A stretch of 64,000 nucleotides of DNA. Origin: Siphonodentalium dalli. Taxonomy: Eukaryota > Mollusca > Scaphopoda > Gadilida > Siphonodentaliidae. The position numbers were made by a program, and so were the translations under genes. The stretch is taken from the NCBI GenBank assembly GCA_032622095.1, contig CP136066.1, positions 55,458,609-55,522,608 on the forward strand. Reading direction: 5' to 3'. The notes beneath the pieces are model-generated. The model was given only the letters and a program-made list of their open reading frames with translations, did no database searches and was not told where the DNA came from. Position 1 is the stretch's first letter, and every line of letters begins with the position of its first letter. Below, one piece after another: positions 12,193 through 22,612 of this stretch.

Positions 12193-13237
12193 TGAGCGCA
12201 CAGGTGTAACCATAGCACACATGTGTAATCGTAGCATACAAGGATAATCGTAGGACACAGGTGTAATCATAACACACAGGTATAATCGTAGCACACAGGT
12301 ATAATCCTAACACACAGGTATAATCATAGCACACATGTATAATCGTAGCACACGGGTATAATCGTAGCACACATGTGTAATCGTAGCACACATGTATAAT
12401 CATAGCACACATGTATAATCATAGCACACATGTATAATCATAGCAGACATGTATAATCCTAACACACAGGTATAATCATAGCACACATGTATAATCGTAG
12501 CACACGGGTATAATCGTAGCACACAGGTGTAATCGTAGCACACATGTATAATCATAGCACACATGTATAATCATAGCACACATGTATAATCGTAGCACAC
12601 AGGTGTAATCTTAGCACACATGTATAATCATAGCACACAGGTATAATCATAGCACACGGGTATAATCGTAGCACACAGGTATAATCATAGCACACATGTA
12701 TAATCATAGCACACGGGTATAATCGTAGCACACAGGTATAATTGTAGCACACAGGTATAATAGTAGCACACAGGTGTAATCATAGCACACGGGTATAATT
12801 GTAGCACACAGGCATAATCCTAACACACAGGTATAATCATAGCACACGGGTATAATCATAGCACACAGGTGTAATCATAGTACACGGGTATAATCGTAGC
12901 ACACAGGTGTAATCGTAGCACACATGTGTAATCGTAGCACACAGGTATAATCCTAACACACATGTATAATCATAGCACACAGGTGTAATCATAGCACACG
13001 GGTATAATCATAGCACACAGGTATAATCATAGCACACATGTATAATCGTAGCACACAGGTATAATCGTAGCACACGGGTATAATTGTAGCACACAGGTGT
13101 AATCATAGCACACATGTATAATCATAGCACATGGGTATAATCGTAGCACACAGGTGTAATCGTAGCACACAGGTATAATCGTAGCACACAGGTGTAATCG
13201 TAGCACACGGGTATAATCATAGCACACATGTATAATC
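12193..13237. repeat. 19-bp minisatellite, about 55 copies
   Basis: The unit is close to CACAGGTATAATCATAGCA (19 bp). Variable positions are ATG/AGG/GGG, TATAA/TGTAA, and CAT/CGT before AGCAC. Nineteen is not a multiple of three, so the minus-strand open frames repeat their peptide only every 57 nt and are artefacts of the array. Confidence 0.97.
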
Positions 13238-13394
13238 GTTTAAGCAATAAAGCCATTTTAATTTTCCTGAACATGATATGAATGATTTCAAAGTTAGGTG
13301 GTAACCTTCAGTGTAAATGACAATAAAAGGAAATCTGTCGACCTGACAGTAATCAGTCAATTAAGAGCAATTAAAGACAATGTAGCAAGTCATC

Positions 13395-13670
13395 TGCCCC
13401 CTGGATATGACACCTCCACTCTGAATATCTTCCCCCACTTATGAATAATAAAATATTTTACTCATTTGATATCGCTTGATCCTAAAATTGGTACAAAATG
13501 TTTGAGTCAGAGTTTGGGGGTGGGGGGGGGGGGGGGTAGGGGGGAATGTCCAGACCTGGATATCACACCCCCACCCAGCACTTACATGACAAAAAATCCT
13601 CTTATGGTTTTATTACTTATTTTGCTTTTTATAGTCAGAGTTTGAGGGTATGGGGTGGGGGGATAGATGT
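13395..13670 (+). repeat. Solo relative of the poly-G/poly-C array unit
   Basis: The stretch contains, in order, an end block (GAATATCTTCCCCC, TCATTTGATATCGCTTG), a TTTGAGTCAGAG..GGGGTGGGG run, GTCCAGACCTGGATATCA, CACCCAGCAC and a TACATGAC..TTATGGTTTTATTACTTATTTTGC block. These match, in the same order, the ~175-bp unit repeated at 23.7-29.66 kb. Only about one unit is present here. Confidence 0.88.
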
Positions 13671-14043
13671 TATGTTTAGGATCACCTCCAGAAGGAAGCT
13701 GTAGAATTTGAATGATTTTTAGCTCACCTGAGACAACGAGCTGTAATTATTACTCGTCATCTGTTCGTCTGTCTGCCAACAATTTTCTTTTCGGGAACCA
13801 TAAGACCAAATAAGTTCATATCTGGTGTTACTTAGGTGACTCACATTAAGATTTGTTCAAATGAGGTCACCAGATCAAATAGATGTGAAGCCTGAGGGCC
13901 CTATATATCTGTAATCTCTTCCCCTTCAAATTGTTTGGTCATGCAGCAAAAAATGTTTAACCCAATTTTTTGGGCCAAGACCCCCTATAGAATTTGAGCA
14001 ACGATTTTGAATGAGTATTACATAGTATGTCTCTTGGGCATAT
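13671..14043. repeat. Dispersed repeat of mollusc style
   Basis: The block from about 13730 starts TTAGCTCACCTGAG and continues through a CGTCATCTGTTCGTCTGTC stretch. I associate this kind of sequence with short interspersed repeats of mollusc genomes. Its family and boundaries are not established. Confidence 0.4.
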
Positions 14044-14094
14044 GTGACCCGCCATATCAAATCCAGTCGTAAGTCGGGATTTTTTTTTACCCTG

Positions 14095-14169
14095 TGCCAA
14101 TGCTTTCTCTTATATATGCGAGTCGACCATAGGTCACCTCGCATACATTATGTAAGAGAATGCATTGGC
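14095..14169. repeat. Shared hairpin module, copy 6
   Basis: CCAATGC arms with a CGACC-ATA-GGTCA apex. The right arm carries a small insertion (CATACATTATGTAAG). Confidence 0.88.
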
Positions 14170-14387
14170 CTAACAATATTTTACAATTTTAATAATTTTT
14201 TCATGTATTCTTTAACAATTTTATAATTTCACCCATACAGAGCACCAGACAAACATGAGCAGACGACACTCTCCTATATGCTTCTATATATGTGTGGGGC
14301 TCCCTGCAGGTTAATGGATGTTTTTTATTTTATGTCCTAAAAATTGTAAGAAACATTTATTTAAAAAAAAGGATAAAATATTGTTAG

Positions 14388-14450
14388 GCCAATGCATTCT
14401 CTTATATGTGCGAGGCGACCATATCGCATATATAAGAGAATGCATTGGCA
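14388..14450. repeat. Shared hairpin module, copy 7
   Basis: Same arms as the other copies, but the apex is shortened (GGCGACCATATCGC), so part of the loop has been lost. Confidence 0.88.
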
Positions 14451-14640
14451 CAGGGTAAAAAAAATCCCGACTTACGACTGGATTTGATATGGCGGGTCAC
14501 AAATTTTAGCAGTCAGCTTTGCCTCCTAGCAATTCAGTCATGTAAAGTGTAGTCCACAAATCTGCCAATAATTAGCACTGAATAGGGCAATGTTTGCCCA
14601 GCTTGGTCACGTTAACCCTTTACCCAACAGAAGGGCCCTG

Positions 14641-14710
14641 TGCCAATGCATTCTCTTATATATGCGAGTCGACCATAGGTCGCCTCGCATATATAAGAGA
14701 ATGCATTGGC
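14641..14710. repeat. Shared hairpin module, copy 8
   Basis: Perfect arms and a CGACC-ATA-GGTCG apex, followed by TTAACACATT. Confidence 0.95.
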
Positions 14711-14789
14711 TTAACACATTAAAAATTATAAAATTGTTAAAGAATGTAAGAAAAAATGGTAAAAAGTGTTAAAAAAAGATTTGTTTTAG

Positions 14790-14858
14790 GCCAATGCATT
14801 CTCTTATATATGCGAGGCGACCTATGGTCGACTCGCATATATAAGAGAATGCATTGGC
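14790..14858. repeat. Shared hairpin module, copy 9
   Basis: Reverse-orientation partner of copy 8, preceded by TTTTAGG and followed by CACAGGG. Confidence 0.95.
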
Positions 14859-15231
14859 ACAGGGCATAACTATAACCATCACAATGTGGTCAATGAGCCG
14901 ATTCCAATGATATCCATATTTGTATGGTTCTATTGAGACACACCGAAGATATTTTAGGCTGTTGAAGCTTTATTTGGCCGGTTTTGGCCGGTTTGTTGGG
15001 TAAAGGGTTAACCCATCCATTGTTAACTTTTATTTTGCGTAACCCATATGGGAACGAACCGATCGCCTGTAAGTGTATGCACTGTTGGAGGGTGTCTACC
15101 TACATGTACATGTAAACATGTAGTCTTCAGCAATCAAAGAATACAAGAAATTATATTAGTAAGTACATCATATAATGATATGATACCAAGAGTGTATACG
15201 GTAGGTGAGTTTTCAGGTGTACATGTATTTA

Positions 15232-15374
15232 TAAGAAATGAACGGTGGTTTCAATGTGGTCATGCGATTATGACTGCGAGAAAAATTCAGCAAACTGCAT
15301 GAACCCCGAATCATGCGGAGTTTGCTAAATTTTTATCGCGTCAAAACCCATGACCACGTTGAATCCGCTGTTTA
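15232..15374. repeat. Fold-back palindrome
   Basis: TTTCAATGTGGTCATG pairs imperfectly with CATGACCACGTTGAAT. GCGAGAAAAATTCAGCAAAC pairs with GTTTGCTAAATTTTTATCGC around a CATGAACCCCGAATCATG centre. Confidence 0.8.
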
Positions 15375-15820
15375 TTATTTATATTTATATACAAAATTCA
15401 TTATGAACTAGGATTGTCTGTCTTTCCCACTATTTATTCAACTTTAAATGAACGCATGCAGTTCAGTTCGATCAGTTCGGATCCTCGCTTTTTAGAAAAC
15501 CAAACATTGTGAGAATCCGTTAACGGAGAGCTAAAAAAAAATGCAATTTCACAGTAAAGTATACACATAATGACGAAATGTCTTGTTCAGCTTGTAATGA
15601 ATGTAGACGACTCGTGTTGATTTCAAGAATGATAAAATATCAAACTAACAATTAAGTTTCGGCTTTGGATAAGAAATTGTAACATGAAACGTATTGTATG
15701 TAACATGGTCGCTCGGTTGTGTATTTGTCTGCGGTATTTCAATATTAGCTGCATTATAATGTTACTAGGGGGTTGACCGTCACAAAATGACGGGTATACA
15801 AATGTTCTTTGTTACTTTCT
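15375..15820. other. Anonymous spacer
   Basis: I see no gene or repeat here. Confidence 0.45.
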
Positions 15821-15879
15821 AGTGTCCGCGGTCATGAACAAATTCTCATTTCTATATAGGAAATGCAATGGTCATGCTT

Positions 15880-16370
15880 CTCTTTTTTGTCACTGGATGC
15901 GCGAGGAAACACTTTATTTCACTAAAACTGTATTTCTACACATTCTAGTACCCACCCCACATATACACATGCACGTATTGAACGACACAAAATCAGCATA
16001 CTTTAAATATTACTATATACTAACTGAAACATACTCAATTAGGGAACGTTTATTCAGCGACGAAGGGGACTTGCGGCACATGTTGATCTTAAACGGATCC
16101 CCTTGGGAGCCTGCATTCAGCATGCAGCCTAAGAATCACAGGCCCATTTGTGGGAACACTTTATTTGAAATAAAACTGTATCCCCCCCTTCTCCCCAACC
16201 CACATATATACATGTATATGCATGCACACACAGAACGCAACAATCAAGATATTGTACTTTATTACTATATACTAACTGAAACAGGCTCCATTTGGGAGCC
16301 TTTATTTAAGTCTCGACTCTACACCCACAACATGCACTTTCACGACAAAATCAACATTTGTTACTTCTAT
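15880..16370 (+). repeat. Imperfect tandem duplication of about 260 bp
   Basis: Two diverged units share ACACTTTATTT..AAACTGTAT, CCCACATATA and TATTACTATATACTAACTGAA in the same order (first near 15908-16030, second near 16157-16285). A 187-codon open frame (15822-16385) spans both units and repeats the peptide YYYILTET because of the duplication. I read it as a repeat, not a gene. Confidence 0.65.
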
Positions 16371-16385
16371 TCACACTCAACCTGA

Positions 16386-17083
16386 ACTGCATGACAAATT
16401 AATTTAGCGCCTATTTCCTACAACGCTCCCGGGCACGTATACCGGGGTGGGTGGGTGGTCGATAGGACCAACAAACAAATTTTTCCCTAACTCAAAAATA
16501 TTTTTCCTGCCAATGAGTTTGGCTTAAAACACATCTATATGTCAATATTAACACAAATGACAAATTTCATGATGATCAGACAAACAGTATAGCCTGTAGC
16601 CCATGCTAATGTATTGAATTTTATTTTGAAATCCAAGATGGCTGCTGGCAGCCATGTTTTTTTTGACCGAATGACCCCAAAATGACTCGCTCCTATTTAC
16701 ATGTCAATGTTAACATCCATGACAAATAGTATGCACAGAAATTCATATACAGCTGTTTACAGTGAATTTCCCCCCGCAAATCTCTGTTTTAGTGTTAAAA
16801 GGGGGGTGTGTGTCCAAAAATGGTCGGAAAAAACTGCCGAAAACGGAAAAAAATTTGGATGCAAGGGTGGGTGGGTCCCAACAAGGGTCGAAAGTCAAAA
16901 ATCAGCATACGTGCCTGCAAATTTGTTTACGACTCCCCCCTGGTGTACTCAGAGGAGATGAGTTTTAGGTGCAGGGTAGGTAACAACACTGATTACAGAC
17001 CAAAACAAATTTCTTGCAAAATCGGGACGTGCTGAATACTCAAGCAGTTGTTCATGTCCGACAATCCCCGGTGATTTCCGGGA
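16386..17083. other. Anonymous DNA with mollusc-style repeat words
   Basis: There is a purine/pyrimidine-biased stretch and an AAATCCAAGATGGCTGCTGG block of a kind frequent in mollusc repeats. Three overlapping open frames at 16701-17035 are in different frames of the same stretch and none is convincing. Confidence 0.4.
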
Positions 17084-17158
17084 TCAATGTGTTCATAAAC
17101 CTATGAACGACATTGAAAGTGACTTCACGTTACGTTCATAGGTTTATGAACACATTGA
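17084..17158. repeat. Perfect 26-bp inverted repeat
   Basis: TCAATGTGTTCATAAACC plus TATGAACG at 17084-17109 is exactly complementary to 17133-17158, with a 23-nt loop. Probably a small fold-back element. Confidence 0.9.
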
Positions 17159-17419
17159 CTCCGGTGCGTGGCTACCGTAACACTATGGGGAATACGGAAG
17201 CGATATCAGGTGTATGTAATTATACTATCGTATACTGATGAGAATCTTTATGTCATGATTAATTAATTGTATGTTTTGATTTATTTGCCACATTTCCTTT
17301 TTTTGGCAGAAAATAATCATGCATTTGATTAAAGATACAGATGGCCTTCGTGATGGGTATTGCTGTTAAAATAGTCACATCTGCTAAAACCACCATAAAC
17401 ATATATTAAAATATAGACT

Positions 17420-17582
17420 TATAGAGGATCTACAACTCGTCCCCAGTTTATAGCGGTATTTACCACAGAGTCCAGTAAATTAGGTCTGGAACGATCCTTT
17501 GGCGAGGTCCAGACCTAATTTACTAGACGCGTTTTGTAAATTCCGCTATAAACTGGGGCCGAGTTTGTAGATAATCTATTTA
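17420..17582. mobile_element. Near-perfect palindrome of about 160 bp
   Basis: CCCCAGTTTATAGCGG pairs with CCGCTATAAACTGGGG, and CAGTAAATTAGGTCTGGA pairs with TCCAGACCTAATTTACT around a short AACGATCCTTTGGCGA centre. A fold-back miniature element. Confidence 0.87.
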
Positions 17583-18012
17583 TTACATGATCCAAAACCT
17601 CGAAAAAACATACTTAAATCAACAGATTGGACGCAAAACTAACATCGGCTTCTATAAGGCATGCGATGATGTTTAACATAACTATCCGTTGTTTACCCAC
17701 GTAAAGAAATAGTCCCAGATAAATAAAGACTCTTTGGCGTAATTAATGGCGTATATTTAATGACATAACTTTTCAAACTCTTCATTCAATATAGTTTGTT
17801 GAAAAAATAAACAGTAAGTCAAAGGTCACCTGGCACTATTTCCTGTTATTAAACGAACATTTAATATCACAATTTATAGAATGGGTTTATTGAATGGAAT
17901 AAGGGTAGGATCATGTAATAAATTTTTTTCTTATACCAATCATAAATATCGCATAATATCATGTTATTGTCAATATCTTACGAAGTGTTAGTAAACAAAA
18001 GCCATGTTATAC
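17583..18012. other. Anonymous AT-rich spacer
   Basis: I see no gene or repeat here. Confidence 0.45.
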
Positions 18013-18246
18013 TACAGTACAGTGCCATAAAGAGCGTGCAAAACACTCAACACCGGGGAAATCCCAATGATTGAACTTTGGTTAAAAATGTACCATGTTA
18101 TTTACAACATATCGGTACCATTATAGTACGCGCTAACCTTCACCACTCGATATTTCGGTGTTAAATGGGTCAGTGCGAATCAACCTCCCAAAATAACACC
18201 ACCAGTGTTGAGTGTTTTACTTATTACACACTCTTTATGTACTGTA
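18013..18246. mobile_element. Miniature element with TACAGTAC ends
   Basis: The left end TACAGTACAGTGCCATAAAG and an AAAACACTCAACAC block pair with GTGTTGAGTGTTTT and the right end CTTTATGTACTGTA. About 234 bp, flanked by TA-rich DNA, with no coding capacity. TA-target ends like these are seen in mariner-type miniature elements, but the superfamily is a guess. Confidence 0.78.
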
Positions 18247-18566
18247 TATAAACAAACACTCGGCTCACACAAGAGAGTTTTGTGGATAATATTGTATTCA
18301 TACTATCGTTATACTATACTATTTGTATATTCTTGAGGAAATGTTCATAATTTGGTATTTATCTCTAAATTATAACCTAAAACCAAGGCCATCCATGCCT
18401 TTAATTATTGGCACAATACAAAATTCCATTGTCCAAAGAGAGTCCTCGGTGAAAATGCAGATAGGAACATTTACTCTTTGTCACTAAACACATGCTTAAT
18501 TCGCATAAAACGAATGTAAACAAGATTAGTGTTAATATTCATATTTTAATTACATTGTACTATATA

Positions 18567-18952
18567 TTAAAGGCCCACTTAATTTTCGAATCCCCAGATC
18601 ACATCATATACAACATATGCCATATTATATACCATTTGGAAGAGGAAGCTCCAAAACACTGTATTATCAACTTATCCGGTGTAATAAACTGTGAATATAT
18701 TGTTTTTGTTGAGGTACCGACGTGTTTTCTGTTGTTAAGTTTCATCTGGATTGTACTCTTATATCTTAGTTTGAATTCTGTTGCATTCTGGGAGTGATAA
18801 TTTCAGCTATTTTCTATTAATCTAGATGTTCCAAATGGTGATGCATTACAGTATTTCAATCATATTTTATGTCATAGATTGTTATTAAACCAAATATCAA
18901 GGCACTATTAAAAAATAATAATCGGTGACTCGAAAATTAATTGGGCCTTTAA
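18567..18952 (+). mobile_element. TTAAAGGCCC miniature element, family G, copy 1
   Basis: The ends are TTAAAGGCCCACTTAATTTT and, on the right, AAAATTAATTGGGCCTTTAA, so the TIRs are about 23 bp with TTAA at both tips. The interior contains GGAAGCTCCAAAACA and TTGCATTCTGGGAG blocks that mark the family. Other copies lie at 32502, 33493, 60341 and 61743. The open frame at 18492-18797 lies mostly within it and is not a gene. Confidence 0.9.
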
Positions 18953-19094
18953 AGTAACTTCAGAAACCAATAAAAAATAATGATTCCTGGATGATATGCT
19001 AAACATAAACTTAATTAACCATGGCCTTATCTTCTTCTGTGCTGCATAATATATTTGTTTGTTTTTATGAAGGCTGAGTTCTTGTAACCCCACC

Positions 19095-19357
19095 TCAACC
19101 CTTTATATACTAAATACTCATTAACGAGTAGTTCACTTATGAAATGTTCAGATAATAAGTTCAAGGTCATTTGTTGAACTTATTATCTAAACATTTCCCT
19201 CCAATGAATATGAATCCATCTGCACTTCTATTATCTTTACGTCTGTCTGTCATCTGCTAATTTTTCATTAACACCCCTCCAAATGAATAATAGACCATTC
19301 CAATGGTAAAATTTTATAATTGATTGGGAGAATCCATTTAATATATAGAATGGGTTA
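19095..19357 (+). mobile_element. TTAA-flanked miniature element, family H, copy 1
   Basis: The left end TCAACCCTTTATATACTAAA and the right end TTTAATATATAGAATGGGTT-AA form TIRs of about 20 bp. A fold-back block (GATAATAAGTTCAA/TTGAACTTATTATC) lies inside. The second copy is at 34690. The left TTAA has decayed to TCAA. Confidence 0.82.
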
Positions 19358-19482
19358 ATCATTTGATGACTGGAGCTGCGCTGGTGTAGCATTAAAGATC
19401 CTGTGCCAGTGCATTCTCATATATATTATAAATGAGAGTCTCCCATAGGGGGGGCCTCGCATATATAAGAGAATGCACTGGC
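19354..19482 (+). mobile_element. Left part of a family C element
   Basis: It shares its TTAA (19354-19357) with the right end of the family H element. ATGACTGGAGCTGCGCTGG, AGCATTAAAGATC and CTGTGCC follow, as in the 20.5-kb copy, then one hairpin module (19403-19482). No right end is present, so it is truncated. Confidence 0.8.
19403..19482. repeat. Shared hairpin module, copy 10
   Basis: CCAGTGC/GCACTGG arms with a CTCCC-ATA-GGGGG apex. The left arm has a small internal duplication (ATATATATTATAAATGAG). Confidence 0.88.
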
Positions 19483-19639
19483 TTACAAGCAGGGTTGTGG
19501 CTAGAGGGTCTTTGTTGGGGGGGGGGTGTTCACCTTGAAATTTCCAACTGAACTCCCCCCTTCCCCTTGATCCAGACCAAACTCACAAGTTTTTTTCCAT
19601 TTGCACCCCAAATTTCAATGCCAAAATGAGGTCAAATTC

Positions 19640-20245
19640 TAAGTAAAAAAGGGCCGTAACTCATGTGAAAATATTTGACCAGAACCCATATTGAAACTTG
19701 GCCTGTAATTCTAGCTGGGAAACACACACACCAACTTTGGTTCAAATCAAATAATCCATATAGGAGTTATCGGTTGGAAAATGAAATGTTAATCTGTCAA
19801 ATTCTAAGTCAAAAAAGGGCTGTAACTCATGTAAAAATAATTGGATGGAACCCATATTCGAACTTGCCTGTATTTTTTTCTGGGAAATACACATACCAAC
19901 TTTGGTTCATATCAAATAATCCAAACTGGAGTTATCAGTCGGAAACAAAACAATGATGTTAACTGACGGATGGACAGACCTCATAATCGCAGGTGCACAG
20001 GTTCCCATGGTACTCAATATCTGTGCCAAGTTTCCAAAAAATTGACTGAAAAATGTAGGAATAAACCTCGGACAAAATGATGATTCTTTATTTTATTTTC
20101 CAAGTCGAAAATGTGGGATAACTCGACAAAAAACAAAGTCAGACGGACCTCATAATCACAAGTGCAAAGGTTCCCATGGTACTAAATATCTGTGCCAAGG
20201 TTCACAAAAGTTGACCGAAAAATGTGGTAATAAACACATAGTTGC
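19640..20245 (+). repeat. Tandemly duplicated dispersed repeats
   Basis: Two ~165-bp diverged units share GTAACTCATGT, AACCCATATT and CCAACTTTGGTTCA (19650 and 19815). Two ~155-bp units then share GGTTCCCATGGTACT and ATCTGTGCCAAG (20010 and 20170). A 93-codon open frame at 19675-19956 follows this duplication and repeats the peptide HTHQLWFKSNNP/YTYQLWFISNNP. I do not regard it as a gene. Confidence 0.72.
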
Positions 20246-20544
20246 AGGGGGAGTGGGGCTATAATAACGCTGTGTGCATGTCCAAGTGTTCTATCAGACT
20301 CTCAATGAAAGACAAACTTACATTCATTCATGAAAGAATGAAGAAGTTGGTCACACCCTCAGTTGCTTGCATTTGAAATATTTACAGAAACTTGATTAAT
20401 TTTCTATCAATCAGAAACCTGTTCAAACTGAGTGTTTTCTGAAATTCTTATCAATGAAATACAATTAAAATTAAAGGTCATTTCGTTTTTGTTTCTTAAC
20501 CCTTTCATGACGGGAGCTGCGCTGATGCAGCATTAAAGACCCTC

Positions 20545-20613
20545 TGCCAGTGCATTCTCTAATATATGCGAGTCTCCCACAGGGAGCCTCGTATATATAT
20601 GAGAATGCACTGC
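20545..20613. repeat. Shared hairpin module, copy 11
   Basis: CCAGTGC arm and CTCCC-ACA-GGGAG apex, with small mismatches in the TATATA part. Confidence 0.9.
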
Positions 20614-20657
20614 CTTACAAGATCAAGGTAAATATTGTTAGGCCAACATATTCTCTC

Positions 20658-21338
20658 ATAACGACCCCGCTCGGCCTCGGGTCGTGTATAGGTAACAGAT
20701 GGAAGCACGTACTTGTGACGTCACACATAAATTACAGTATACCGTGAAGGATAAATTTTTATTCACACAACATTTTCGTGGAAAAATCACGTGACTTCCG
20801 GCAGTGGTTTCACAAAATCACGGAATCAGCAATGAAACGAATTTACTACTTCACAACTTCCGATATGTGGCAATGGACAACTGAAGTATTTATTTATAAA
20901 CAGTAAGTTGTTATGAATATGTCATGCAAAGGTTAATATTAAATCAGTTTCATTTGTTAGCTAAATGAAGGCAGTTAAGGCGTCGTGACGTCAAAACGTC
21001 ATTTGTCTCTGCGGGTCAGAATCCAGACATGACTGGACGAATTGTGTCATCTAACTCGTCTTCGCTTAATCGCAGCTACGTACACTGTAGTCTATAGCAT
21101 TCACTATATACATTACAATATAGAGGCTTTTATTATCAAAGGCCGATAGGCTATATTAAGGCATAATGTACTCATCGAAGTCCACTGGCATCCAAAACGA
21201 TCTGCACTAACAATCAAGCATTCGCATCGCTGACATGCGTATAGGCCTAATATATAGGCCTATATGCATATAGTTCCACGACTATTTGCACGATCCTTTG
21301 CATTGTCCATCTTCTTACTATTTTGTCGGGGTCGTTCT
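20658..21338. mobile_element. Nested element with AACGACCCCG ends
   Basis: AACGACCCCG on the left is complementary to CGGGGTCGTT on the right. The block sits inside a hairpin module that is contiguous elsewhere. The interior, ~680 bp, is less AT-biased and has several CpG and CACGTGACT words but no convincing open frame. The exact termini and target duplication are unresolved. Confidence 0.6.
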
Positions 21339-21469
21339 TTATATGCCTGGCATATTATCATATTATATGCGAGGCACCCTATGGGCGACTCACATATACA
21401 TATACAAGAGAATGCATTGTCACAGGGTTTTCGCAAACATTCAGGAAGCTTCAGTCATGAAAGGTTAAT

Positions 21470-21849
21470 TGTTGGGAACCAGGTGACCTGCTATTTGTTT
21501 CTCATCACATAACACATTTGTGCCTGCTATGACTCACACATTTGTAGTTTATAATATTGACAGAATATAATGTATGACCAGGTATTAAAAGCAGAAAAAA
21601 AACAATACACTGGTTAATAATCTAGTCATTAACAGCACACCAAAGAATAGATGACATATGATACAGTTGGGGAAAAAAGCACATAAAGCTGGCCTGTCAC
21701 TCCCATGATAGATAGGTTATAATATGACTTAGTCTATAGATAGAGAACAGGATACAGGGTACATGCTGTCGGTGGTCATATTTGTCCAATGGGCAGATAT
21801 TTTTTTTTAAAAGACCGAAGAAAGTTACATTTCACGAAAAATGTTGGTT
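21470..21849. other. Anonymous AT-rich spacer
   Basis: I see no gene or clear repeat here. Confidence 0.45.
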
Positions 21850-22140
21850 CATTGATTGATTGATTGGGGTTTTTAATGTCGCTTTCAGCAACTAAGGCCA
21901 TATCACGACATTGCCAGCAATAGTGGTGGAGGAAATCCGCACACTTACGGCTAATTTCAATGGCTGATAAATCCATCGACCATGTGCGGCAAACCACTGG
22001 TGAGTAACTGGTAACTCCACCAGATACCGATTTCGAGTTGCAAAGTCCATCATAGAAACATGTGGATTTGAACCTCATCGTCAGCGCTGGAGGGTGAGAT
22101 GGTTTGGTGTTGTACCCCCAACCGATTGAGCCAGCAAATA
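21850..22140 (-). repeat. tRNA-derived SINE
   Basis: Read on the minus strand it starts with an A-box-like TGGCTCAATCGGTTGG (near 22133-22118). About 50 bp later comes a B box, GGTTCAAATCC (22074-22064), that fits the RNA polymerase III consensus. A body follows with GTCGTGATATGGCC and AAGCGACATTAAAAACCCC, then a (CAAT)n tail (complement of ATTGATTGATTG near 21853). This is the layout of a tRNA-derived SINE with a short microsatellite tail. A 127-codon minus-strand frame (21776-22159) runs through it and is incidental. Confidence 0.85.
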
Positions 22141-22612
22141 TGTTGGTCTTGACCAGCAATTACCTCTCGGTATATAATAAGATATCACTTTAACCCTTTG
22201 GAGAGTATTTATAACAATATAAACGTGATGTCATGAGTGAGTCATAGCAATAATTATTAACAAATTCGGTTCAAATGGGTCCAGTAATTTGTTTTAATTG
22301 ATGTGTATTTTCTGTTTACATGTGCTATCATAATCTATTGCACTTATACATTGGGACATTATATTAATCAACATATCTCCTTTATCGTTTAGCCTAGTAG
22401 TTGGATTAAACTGCATGTCGTTTCCTCACTTTGTTTAGCATTTACAATGCCATGGACATTGGTAGTAAAACACCACAGTCAAAGTACACGCGCGCGCCAG
22501 ACTACATGCCTGTATTCAACTTTTACACGCCATAACAATAGATATAAAAGGTCACTGACCACAGCGTCCCCGCGAAACAGTGGCTAACTCCGAGATGGCT
22601 AACTCCGAGATT

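Larger units (their letters stand above)
14044..14500. mobile_element. GTGACCCGCC miniature element, family A, copy 2
   Basis: It has the same terminal inverted repeats as the copy at 10659 (GTGACCCGCC and its complement) and two inverted hairpin modules (14095-14169 and 14388-14450). The AT-rich centre matches copy 1 but in the opposite orientation, so the two insertions are inverted relative to each other. It has no coding capacity. Confidence 0.9.
14612..15011. mobile_element. TTAA-flanked miniature element, family B, copy 1
   Basis: The element is exactly 400 bp including both TTAA ends. The terminal inverted repeats are TTAACCCTTTACCCAACA and its complement. It contains hairpin modules at 14641-14710 and 14790-14858, then a right-hand segment of ~150 bp ending GGCCGGTTTGTTGGGTAAAG. 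It is the same length as the copy at 38192, with about a dozen differences by eye. Confidence 0.93.
20496..21468 (+). mobile_element. Family C element with a nested insertion
   Basis: The left end is TTAACCCTTTCATGACGGGA and the right end is TCAGTCATGAAAGGTTAA. After the left hairpin (20545-20613), the right hairpin starts at about 20641 and is split: sequence from about 20658 to 21338 separates its two parts. The right remnant reads ATATGCGAGGCACC..GGGCGACTCACATATA..GAGAATGCATTGTCACAGGG. Without the insert the element would be about 290 bp. Confidence 0.83.

Noticed and set aside
11893-13227. Four minus-strand frames of 66-133 codons with repeated peptides such as YDYTCVLRLYPCA
   Set aside because: They lie in the 19-bp minisatellite. 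The peptide repeat is forced by the tandem DNA and differs in every frame.
12193-13237. Regularly spaced repeats that could be mistaken for a CRISPR array
   Set aside because: The 19-bp units abut without unique spacers and the genome is eukaryotic.
15822-16385. 187-codon plus-strand frame with internal repeat YYYILTET
   Set aside because: The repeat reflects an imperfect tandem DNA duplication. There are no splice sites, domains or signal peptide that would support a gene.
22064-22133. Possible functional tRNA gene
   Set aside because: A and B boxes are present, but no cloverleaf with an acceptor stem can be formed, and the element continues into a SINE body with a CAAT tail.
21776-22159. 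127-codon minus-strand frame
   Set aside because: It overlaps the tRNA-derived SINE in full, including its A and B boxes.
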